Shown in pieces: positions 56,094 to 64,000 of a stretch of 64,000 nucleotides of DNA. Source of the DNA: Lolium rigidum. Its lineage: Eukaryota; Streptophyta; Magnoliopsida; Poales; Poaceae. The translations under genes and the position numbers were made by a program. The stretch's first letter is position 1; every line of letters begins with the position of its first letter. The notes beneath the pieces were generated by a model, which was given only the letters and a program-made list of their open reading frames with translations, did no database searches and was not told the origin of the DNA. Location: the NCBI RefSeq assembly GCF_022539505.1, contig NC_061508.1:32296256-32360255 (forward strand), written 5' to 3'.

Positions 56094-57728
56094 GCTAACG
56101 CGTGACGGGTCTTGCAACGGCGCCAGGAAGTAGCTCCTTGTGACGGTAAAGCACACGTCCGTTGGGAACCCCAAGAGGAAGGTATGATGCGTACATCAGC
56201 GAGTTTTCCCTCAGTAAGAACCCAAGGTTATCGAACCAGTAGGAGATGAAGGCCACGTGAAGGTTGTTGGTGAAGGAGTGTAGTGCGGCGCAACACCAGG
56301 GATTCCGGCGCCAACGTGGAACCTGCACAACACAATCAAGATACTTTGCCCCAACTTAACAGTGAGGTTGTCAATCTCATCGGCTTGCTGAAAGCAAAGG
56401 ATTAAACGTATGGTGTGGAGAATGATGTTTGCTTGCAAAGGACAACAAAGAACAATGATTGCAGTAGGTTGTATTTCAGATGTAAAAGAATGGACCGGGG
56501 TTCACAGTTCACTAGTGGTGTCTCTCCAATAAGATAAATAACATGTTGGGTGAACAAATTACAGTTGGGAAATTGACAAATAGGGAGGGCATAACAATGC
56601 ACATACATATCATGATGACTACTATAAGATTTACTTAGGGCATTACGACAAAGAACATAGACCACTATCCAGCATGCATCTATGCCTAAAAAGTCCACCT
56701 TCGGGTTAGCATCCGCACCCCTTCCTGTATTAAGTTGCAAACAACAGACAATTGCATTAAGTACTGTGCGTAATGTAAACAATACAAATATCCTTAGACA
56801 AAGCATTGATGTTTTATCCCTAGTGGCAACAGCACATCCACAACCTTAGAACTTTCTATCACTGTCCCAGATTCAATGGAGGCATGAACCCACTATCTAG
56901 CATAAATACCTCCTCTTGGAGTTACAAGTATCAACTTGGGCAGAGCCTCTACTAGCAACAGAGAGCATGCAAGATCATAAATAACATATATGATAGATCA
57001 ATAATCAACTTGACGTAGTATTCCATATTCATCGGATCCCAACAAACACAACATGTAGCATTACAAATAGATGATCTTGATCATGATAGGCAGCTCACAA
57101 GATCTAAACATGATGGCACAATAGGAGAAGACAACCATCTAGAAGCAACCATCTAGCTCACAAGGATGAACTACTCACGCATCAGTCCGGAGGCGGGCAT
57201 GGTGATGTAGAGCCCTTCGGTGATGATTCCCCTCTCCGGCAGGGTGCCGGAGGTGATCTTCAGAACCCCCCGAGATGGGGTTGACGGCGGCGGCATCTCA
57301 GGAACTTTTCTCGTATCGTGGCTCTCGGTACTAGGGTTTTCCGATACGAAGGAATATATAGGCGAAGAGGCAGCGTCGGGGGAGCCAGGGGGTGGCCTCC
57401 CACACCTGGGCGCGCCAGGGGGCTGGGCCGCCCCGCACTATGGGGTGGCCCCCCTGCTGGCCGCCTCTGACTCTTCTTCGATGTTCTGGAATCCTCCGTG
57501 GAAAATAGGGCCGTGGGCTTTTGTTTCGTCCAATTCCGAGAATATTTCCTGTGTAGGATTTCTGAAACCAAAAACAGCAGAAAACAGGAACTGGCGCTTC
57601 GGCATTTTGTTAATAGGTTAGTACCGGAAAATGCATAAAAATGATATAAAGTATGAATAAAACATGTAGGTATTGTCATAAAACTAGCATGGAACATAAG
57701 AAATTATAGATACATTGGAGACGTATCA
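56094..57728 (-). mobile_element. element C 5' LTR
   Basis: About 1.63 kb. The inner boundary is approximate because the last bases have changed (CTAACGCGTG instead of TGATAACGCGTG). Like the D LTR it includes an extra segment of roughly 60 bp carrying a TGGCGCCGTTGC primer-site remnant (complement near 56114-56125). It ends GGAGACGTATCA at 57728. A TATATA string on the minus strand lies at about 57354-57360. Confidence 0.8.
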
Positions 57729-57739
57729 GCATGCAAAGT

Positions 57740-58194
57740 ATTTATTATGGTGGTCTTATTTATTTACAGCAAAACTAGACACAAAACTAATAAAATACCT
57801 TCCAAGTTTTTGCGACCATCTTATGTTGCTCAAAAAACAAAGTTTAGGGGTGTGCAAGCCGAGAGTTTTAGCTGAGTCCAGTGGGGTGCATTGGGCATCC
57901 CCAAGCTTATGATTTGACCATCCTCCTTCTTTTGTTCTTCCTTGGCACTCTCAACATGATTTATTGCATTCAACATATTAGTACGCAAGGGAATATTCAA
58001 ACTTTTAACATAGTTGTCTAGCATATCCTTCATATATTTGCTGGACTCACAAGAAATCTCCGTAGCATCTTCCATTATCTAATAATTTTTATGTTTTTAA
58101 TTTTAAATGCAAGGTAATGAAAGTAAACTAGCAATGCAAACAAGAATATAAGCCTAGCGTTACGCTCTCCGGCAATGGCACCAGAAAGGTATAT
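57740..58194 (-). mobile_element. element F internal 5' region with short ORF
   Basis: Lies between the end of G sequence (AAAG at 57735-57738) and the F 5' LTR. A minus-strand ORF opens with ATG at 58075 and is readable for about 68 codons before running into an AAGCTTGGGGATGCCCA string (complement 57888-57904); the annotated frame continues to 57830. The peptide is charged and helical-looking, with no recognised domain. A tRNA-Asp-like primer-binding site is at 58166-58183 (TGGTGCCATTGCCGGAGA on the minus strand). Confidence 0.55.
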
Positions 58195-59021
58195 TGGTAA
58201 CCCCCAATTGCAGGGATCACCGTATTATAATTCGATAAGTATTTGAGTGTCGAACCCTCGAGGAGCTGAAGGTAAACTATCTATGCTCTAAAGCCCTATA
58301 ACCCAATTATATGACCTCCTATGCAAAGCTAGGAAATATGGTGTGTGTGTGAAGTGATTTTTACTATAAACTATAAGTGTTGAAAATAAAATGCAAGATA
58401 AGTAAAGTGACAGGATTTATATGAAGTAACTAAAGGGAGTAATTGTTCAGTCAAATTTCTATTTTATTTGTGTGGTTGTCACAATTAGTGAATCTCAGTA
58501 TAGTCTTTTTAGTGTTTCTTGTAGAGAGGAACCATAGATTGGTGCAACCATAAACATGCGTAAATACATCACTAGTGATTGATCCCAAGGCCAATTAAGA
58601 GAAAACAAGGGAATTGTTAAAACATAACGTCCAACCATCGTTGTAAGTTTAAAGGTCCCCATAGTTATATCCCATATTGATTAACCATGAATTAATATAA
58701 CATGAATCTAAGAATTGGGACATGGTTTCTGTCAAGTTCTAGCTGCCCCTCCTCCTAAGTCCTACCATCATGCAACGGTGACAACCACATATATTCTCCA
58801 ACATATGTGTGCATTCATATATCAATATAAGAGTTTAGCATAGAAGATAACAAATACTTATAAGGAACCATCACAAATATCTCACAATTACCATGAACAA
58901 GTCACTAATCAAATAAAGACATGGAGAGACAAAATGCCATGAGAAAGTGATAGATTGCAATACACATCATGTTTGCCAAGAGATTACACAAGGGGTAGAT
59001 GAATATGGTGCTGATGATGAA

Positions 59022-59080
<59 letters not shown>

Positions 59081-59305
59081 CCACATCGGAGGGGGGTGGA
59101 GTCCACCAGAGGTGATTTCGGTAGCGCTTCCTCCCTCCGATCTCCGTCGGCGGTGGACTGCTGACTCTCTGTTTCTATGTTTTTATCTCCGCCGCCGTAG
59201 CCTCGAAGAAACCCTGAGGGTCGTATATATAGGTTTTTTTTTAGATCAAACGAAATCAGTGGGCGCGAACTTGAGGCAAATCGGACGGACGAAGGCGAAA
59301 AGGCA
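58195..59305 (-). mobile_element. element F 5' LTR, truncated
   Basis: Begins TGGTAACCCCCAATTGCAGG on the plus strand and aligns with 8862 onward to about 59305, after which the two diverge. About 300 bp of the LTR present in the left copy is missing here. Confidence 0.7.
59012..59080. repeat. (GAT)n microsatellite expansion
   Basis: About 20 GAT units inside the F 5' LTR; the other LTR has only a few at the same place. Confidence 0.9.
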
Positions 59306-60790
59306 AATCCTCGTGCTTCTCGACTGCTGCGAGTTCAATTGACAATGTAAGTTTGTTCCTTTGGTTGTTGAGTATGAATTTTGTCTTAAAGAGTCTAGTT
59401 TGTTTCTTTTTTTCCCTCTTGCAACGTTGATCTAATCGTTTTTTCACACGTTTGACTACACTAGATATGCTAGGATGGCCTAGGAATAGAAAAAATTGAA
59501 AGGGGACACAGAAATAAAAGATACAAAATTTGGAGGGGCTTCTCACAAAAATACACAGAAACGTTATGCCACATCAACCTGACAGTGGATCCGTCCTGTC
59601 ATAAACAACGTCAAACGAGCTAAACTAGTGGATCAGTGTTTTGTGAGACAATTAGAGGGTTGACCGGTGGTGTTCTGAGAATTTTTTTAAAAGAGGCAGT
59701 GCTAGAAATTTTTTGGAGACTCCAAACTTTCTAGCCTCCTGCTTGCATGTGTGACACGTGTCCACTTTCACCTGAAATTTAGAATTTGCTTCGTAGCAGC
59801 AAAAAGCCTCCCGATTTTGCTTTATTGAAGCAAAAAATGGTTCAACTGAAATAGAAGGAGTGCCGCGACTCGTTCAGACTTTGTTTCGTCGGAGCAAAAA
59901 AGGTCCCACTTTTACTTCATTGAAGCAAAAAAAATAAAATAAATGATTCACGTAAATACAAAAAAGAAAAAGACATGTCGGACGCAGCAGGCTGGAGACT
60001 CGCTAGAGATCCACTGAAGACCTCGCCGGTGGGGGATGATGCGACCGGCAACGTTGGTGCTGCAAGCCAGGGACCATGGTGCTACAAGTCGGAGCGACGA
60101 CGCTACCATCTGGTGGAGGCGGTGCTTTAAGGAGTGGGCTTCGATGCTACGATGGTACAATATTGTTGCTTTAATTGTTCCCCTATTCCGCGACTTTAGA
60201 AGAAATGTTTTGCAACAAGGTCTCCGGCGATGTTCTCTGACGAGGTCGTGTTTTTAGTATAAATGCTGCAATGCTATAATAATATATTATTTTTGCTACA
60301 ATTGTTCTGTCATGTTGCTACTTTAGTGTAAATGTTTTGCTACGAGGTCTCCGGCTAAGTACGGTGCTCTGGCGAGGTCTCCGGCGAAGTACGGTGCTTC
60401 GACGAGGTCTTCGGCGAAGTACGTTGCTTCGATGAAGTCTCCGGCGAGGTCCACAACCGAATGGTCTTTCTATTTTTATTTTTAGTCGAACCTTTTTTGC
60501 TTCAATGAAACAAAAGTGGAGCTTTATTTTGCTTTAGTGAAGCAAAAGTGGAATTTAAAGCAAAACTAAACAGAGAATCCGATTTAACGACTCATATTGA
60601 TTAGATTCAACGGTGGGAAATCCGGAGGTTGGGAGGCTTGTAGTATCCGGAGGATATAGACCATTTTCTTTAAAAAAATGGTGTCTTCTTGAAGTCATTG
60701 CCAATGTGGAATTTTCTGTACTGATAAGAACCTATCCCATGTATCAAAGGAACTACAAATCTGACCAGTGATCTTGATAGGGCAAACTAC
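59306..60790. repeat. unclassified repeat-derived flank
   Basis: No gene supported. Between about 59780 and 60560 the imperfect palindrome TTTTGCTT(C/T)A(T/A)TGAAGCAAAA recurs at least four times (near 59817, 59920, 60490 and 60529), with a 30-bp tandem repeat in between. This suggests a transposon with subterminal repeats, but I see no convincing terminal inverted repeat or target duplication. Confidence 0.4.
60344..60453 (+). repeat. 30-bp tandem repeat, about 3.7 copies
   Basis: Unit GAGGTCTCCGGCGAAGTACG plus ten bases, copies at 60344, 60374, 60404 and 60434 (partial), with one to four substitutions each. Confidence 0.88.
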
Positions 60791-60796
60791 GCTCTC

Positions 60797-60803
60797 TATA
60801 TAG
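60797..60803 (+). promoter_or_regulatory. TATA box of the U-box gene
   Basis: TATATAG in a C/T-rich context, 222 bases upstream of the proposed start codon, would give a leader of roughly 190 bases. Confidence 0.6.
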
Positions 60804-60964
60804 CACTCTCCATTTTTAAGGTCTCGTATGGACCAGAGAAGTGCGCTTCCCCGGAATTTAGCGCCCAAAACGCATTCCCCTTCGATGGAGTCCCCTGATC
60901 TCTCATTATTTTTGGCTTTGCCTCCATTGTCCTCCCTTCTCCGTCTCGCTCACTCGCGTCCCCC

Positions 60965-61012
60965 ATGATCTCCCCTCTCCACACACACGCACCTCGCCGA
61001 TCGACCGCTTGA
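60965..61012 (+). other. upstream ORF of the U-box gene
   Basis: ATG at 60965 opens 15 codons ending in TGA at 61010-61012, which overlaps a second upstream ATG at 61012. The second ATG is out of frame with the main ORF and reads to 61353. Both have weak contexts. They may tune translation or favour leaky scanning to an internal start. Confidence 0.4.
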
Positions 61013-61018
61013 TGCCGC

Positions 61019-63258
61019 ATGCCCCAATCGGCGCTGCCACCGTCGTCCGCCGCGGCCGCGGCCGCGGCAGACCCCGAGCCCTCCTGCTCCGAGGATGGGG
61101 CGAGGGAGATGGACGACGAGGACCTCGTGGAGGACCTCCTCGCCACCGTCAACTCGGCTCGTGCCTACGCCGACTTCCGCCGCACCCAGCGCAAGGAATG
61201 CCACAATCTTCTTCGCTGGCTGCAGCTCGTCCTCCCGCTCCTCGAGGAGCTCCGCGACTCCACGCCCCGTCTCACGGAGGACGCCTACCGCCGCCTCACC
61301 CTGCTCGGCCGAGCATTCGCCGCCGCGCGCCGCCTCCTCCGCTCCTGCAATGACGGCAGCAAGATCTTCCTGGTCTGATCCGATGATCATCCATTCATTG
61401 ATTCTTGGTCGTTCTTGCAATGTGTGATCTACTGATCTCGAGTCTTGACCATTGAGCGCAATATAATCCATTTCAGGCGCTGGAGAGCGAGGCCGTGCTG
61501 GGGAGGTTCCGCACTGTGTACGAGAAGATGAACTCTGCGTTGGACGGAATGCCGTACGAGGAGCTCGGCATCTCCGATGAAGTCATGGAGCAGGTAAGCG
61601 CATCATCAATAGCTGTTCGTGCATGCCATTCATTCAGCGATCAAGTATCGCAGTTTCACACGTATATATGTTGCTGTTGTTCAAGGTGGAGCTGATGAAC
61701 GCACAGCTGATGAGATGCAAGAAGAGAACAGACACGCAGGACATAGAGCTGTCCATGGATCTCATGGTGATACTCCAGAACAACAAGGACGACGAGAGGA
61801 ACGCGGACAGGGCGATACTGGATAGGCTGGCCAGCAAGCTGGAGCTGCAGACGCTGCCGGATCTCAGGGCGGAGACGGTGGCCATAAAGAAGCTCATCAA
61901 GGAGCGAAATGGGCAGCAAGAGGAGAGCACCAAGCAGATCGTCGAGCTCCTCAACAAGTTCAAGGCCATCGCCGGCATCGACGAGACGAACGTCCTCGGC
62001 GGCGAGGTCTTCGTGACCAAATCTCTCGACAAGTGCCCCTCGTTGATGATCCCGGACGACTTCCTCTGCCCGATCACATTGGAGATCATGACGGATCCTG
62101 TCATTGTGGCCAGTGGACAGGCACGCACATTTTCATATCTCGACTCCTCGTACAGCAGATGAATAATCTTTGGAACGCGAGATTTAAATAAATTCGATCG
62201 TTTGAATCTTGTAGACGTACGAGAGGAGAAGCATCCAGAGGTGGCTTGACAGCGGGGAGAGGACGTGCCCCAAGACGCGGCAGCCGCTGGCGCACCTGTC
62301 GCTGGCGCCCAACTACGCGCTCAAGAACCTGATCCTGCAGTGGTGCGACAAGCACAAGGTGGAGCTGCAGAGGAGGGAGCCGGAGCCCGTGGCTGAACAA
62401 GACGAGCGGCCGAAAGAGGACATCCCGTCGCTGGTGGAAGCGTTGTCGTCGATCCACTCTGACGTGCAGCGGAAGGCGGCCAAGAAGATCCGGGTGCTCT
62501 CCAAGGAGTCTCCGGAGAACAGGGCGCTCATCGCCGGCAACGGCGGCATCCCGGCCCTGATCGGCCTGCTGGCCTACCCGGACAAGAAGGTGCAGGAGAA
62601 CACGGTGACCTCGCTGCTGAACCTGTCCATTGACCAGAGCAACAAGATCTTCATCACCAAGGGGGGAGCCATCCCGCTCATCATCGAGATCCTCAGGAAT
62701 GGCAGCGCGGTGGGGCAGGAGAACTCGGCCGCGACGCTCTTCAGCCTGTCCATGCTTGACGAAAACAAGGTGACGATCGGGACCCTGGGTGGCATCGCGC
62801 CGCTGGTGGAGCTCCTGAGGAACGGCACCGTCCGGGGCAAGAAGGACGCCGCCACGGCCATCTTCAACCTCATCCTCAACCAGCAGAACAAGGTCAGGGC
62901 CACCCACGCGGGCATCGTCCCGGTGCTGCTCAAGGTCATCGACGACAAGAACCTCGGGATGGTCGATGAGGCGCTCTCCATCTTCCTCTTGCTGTCTTCG
63001 CACGCCGCCTGCCTCGGCGAGGTCGGCACGACGCAGTTCGTCGAGAAGCTCGTGCAGCTCATCAAGGAAGGGACGCCCAAGAATCAGGAGTGCGCGCTGT
63101 CCGTCCTGCTGGAGCTGGGAACCAAGAAGCAGCCGCTCCTGGTGCACGCGCTCAGATTCGGCCTCCACGAGCACCTCTCGAAGATCGCCAGGACCGGCAC
63201 TAGTAGAGCGCAGAGGAAGGCCAACTCTCTCATTCAGCTGGCGAAGAAGTGCTACTAA
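61019..63258 (+). CDS. U-box/ARM-repeat E3 ubiquitin ligase (SPL11/PUB12-PUB13 type)
   Basis: Exons 61019-61372, 61477-61593, 61686-62120 and 62215-63258 join in frame to 649 residues plus stop. Residues about 30-250 form the U-box N-terminal helical domain ([27 protein letters not shown] and [17 protein letters not shown] motifs). The U-box lies at about 278-350 ([36 protein letters not shown]) with the Pro and hydrophobic contacts for E2 binding. Armadillo repeats fill about 375-640 ([39 protein letters not shown] units). Family knowledge: such ligases ubiquitinate substrates in cytosol or nucleus and regulate cell death, immunity and hormone signalling (rice SPL11, Arabidopsis PUB13). Intron 3 has a GC donor. 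A downstream in-frame ATG at 61109 (GAGATGG) has a far better initiation context than 61019 and would remove 30 low-complexity Ala/Pro residues. No damage is seen. Confidence 0.93.
62121..62214 (+). other. intron 3 of the U-box gene, GC-AG type
   Basis: The exon ends CAG and the intron begins GCACGC; the acceptor is TTGTAG. The join gives the invariant SGQTYERR of the U-box. The only nearby GT (62113, in CAGTGG) would break the frame and the motif. Confidence 0.85.
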
Positions 63259-63847
63259 GTGTCAGGACCCATTTGTGACTGTAATTTAATACTGCTTTTG
63301 ATAGAAATTACATTGTACGTCCTGTTCTCACTTCTCAGTGATGCATATGGGATGTATCTGTATGATGCAACAGGAACACTACTTAAGCGCAAATTGGAAA
63401 TAGGAAATACGGACAACCAATGGACCGCTTTGCTACCAATTCCCTGCACTTTCCTCACACGCTTTAAGGCCTCAATTGCTCATTGTTGGAATGATGGAAT
63501 ATGGATAATCCCTCTAAATCATATCACATCACATCCAACCGAGCTGCGGGAAAAAAAGAAGCTCTGATGGCGTTCTTAAGAACGTGTCCTCTTCATATAG
63601 TAGGGGCTGGAGGATAAACAAAACTGAAACTTTCTCACAAAGGGAAAATCTTTGCATGGCAGCTGATAAAAGGAAGGATCAAGGTCAGATCAGTTCTATT
63701 TAGACAAAAAAAATTGTGAATTATGAAAAATGCCCTTTTGGGTGCACGGCCAGAGAAACTGATGAACACTTTGCATTGTATTGCGTACAAACTCTGCAAA
63801 TCCTTCGGTGACCCAGGATTTTGCTACAACATAAAAAAATACTCACA
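63259..63847 (+). other. 3' UTR and downstream flank of the U-box gene
   Basis: AT-rich, with several AATA-type strings (63286-63310) that could serve in polyadenylation. No second gene is supported. Confidence 0.45.
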
Positions 63848-64000
63848 TTTCAAAAAAAAGTTAGTAAAATACTGTGAAAATTGCAATGTACTTCGGCATA
63901 TGAAGTAATAAATAGCGTTTAATATAAAGGTTGATGTTTCAAAAAAAAAGTTAGTAAAATACTGTGAAAATTGCAACGTACTTCGGCATATGAAGTAATA
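63848..64000 (+). repeat. tandem repeat, period about 89-90 bp, running off the window
   Basis: About 63 bases (TTTCAAAAAAAAGTTAGTAA onward) at 63848-63910 recur at 63937-64000 with a single C/T difference and one extra A; the array probably continues beyond the window. Confidence 0.85.

Larger units (their letters stand above)
27640..57728 (-). mobile_element. A-C complex: three-LTR tandem of two related elements
   Basis: Three LTRs of one family in the same minus orientation lie at 27640-29234, 41099-42700 and about 56094-57728. The interior between the first two (element A) has the unknown ORF; that between the second and third (element C) has gag-protease. The middle LTR serves as 5' LTR of A and 3' LTR of C. 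The outer flanks are GCTTGC on the left and GCATGC on the right, and the bases after the right flank (AAAG) continue the G reading frame. So the whole tandem behaves as one insertion into G with an imperfect target duplication. It probably arose by recombination between LTRs of related elements. Confidence 0.75.
8862..59305 (-). mobile_element. element F, outermost LTR retrotransposon (remnant)
   Basis: F is recognised from two related LTRs in the same minus orientation (8862-10266 and 58195 to about 59305) and by short internal pieces beside each (10267-10742 and 57740-58194). Everything between is later insertions. The right LTR has lost its outer end, so no target-site duplication can be checked. 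The remaining interior encodes only a short ORF, so F was probably non-autonomous or has lost its coding centre. Where F gives way to G on the left (10743-15207) cannot be fixed. Confidence 0.6.

Noticed and set aside
62101..63174. Long open frame of about 357 codons on the minus strand opposite the U-box gene
   Set aside because: It is the antisense shadow of GC-rich ARM-repeat coding sequence, opens without a plausible promoter and has no recognisable domain.

Overview
The window looks like repeat-rich chromosomal DNA from a Triticeae grass (wheat, barley, rye or Aegilops type). Two intact-looking plant genes sit at the edges, and about 50 kb of nested LTR retrotransposons lies between them. 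The evidence is the grass-type codon use (very GC-rich exons), a Stowaway-type MITE end, and large gypsy LTRs starting TGATACGTC with primer-binding sites complementary to the 3' end of tRNA-Asp, a style I recognise from wheat and barley repeats. Family names such as Sabrina, WHAM or Fatima would need a repeat-library comparison, so I use my own labels.

Left edge (1-8861): an HD-Zip class I transcription factor of the rice HOX4 type on the plus strand (483-1442, three exons), then about 6.5 kb without a convincing gene. That stretch holds degenerate tandem repeats, a 16-bp perfect inverted repeat, a compact set of direct and inverted repeats (5354-5616), and three diverged copies of an exon-like GC-rich module on the minus strand.

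Middle (8862-59305): a nested retrotransposon stack. Element F (minus; LTRs 8862-10266 and 58195-about 59305) is the outermost layer. Within it lie S (10743-14196, complete, TSD TTTAG, gag/protease only) and G, a chromovirus-type gypsy element on the plus strand (gag from 15208, pol ending at 27639). G is split by a solo LTR, SL1 (16863-24781, TSD GTTCC), which itself contains H1 (18132-24505). G is also interrupted by A-C (27640-57728), a three-LTR tandem on the minus strand. A carries B (32503-40832, TSD GAAGC). C carries D (45986-54392, TSD ATATG), and D carries solo LTR E (51223-52813, TSD CTAAC). The deepest path is F > G > A-C > D > E.

None of S, A, B, C, D or H1 encodes reverse transcriptase or integrase. 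G encodes both but is broken by frameshifts, stops and an in-frame loss of most of the reverse transcriptase catalytic box. H1, A and D carry, where gag would be expected, a conserved open reading frame of about 214 codons that I do not recognise. C carries a gag-protease gene in the same LTR, leader and 3' UTR framework. This exchangeable coding module is the least familiar biology in the window.

Right edge (59306-64000): a repeat-derived flank, then a four-exon U-box/ARM-repeat E3 ubiquitin ligase gene (61019-63258, plus, 649 codons plus stop) of the SPL11/PUB12-PUB13 type. It has a TATA box, upstream ATGs and an apparent GC-AG third intron. The two host genes are functionally unrelated; I see no operon-like or cluster logic linking them.
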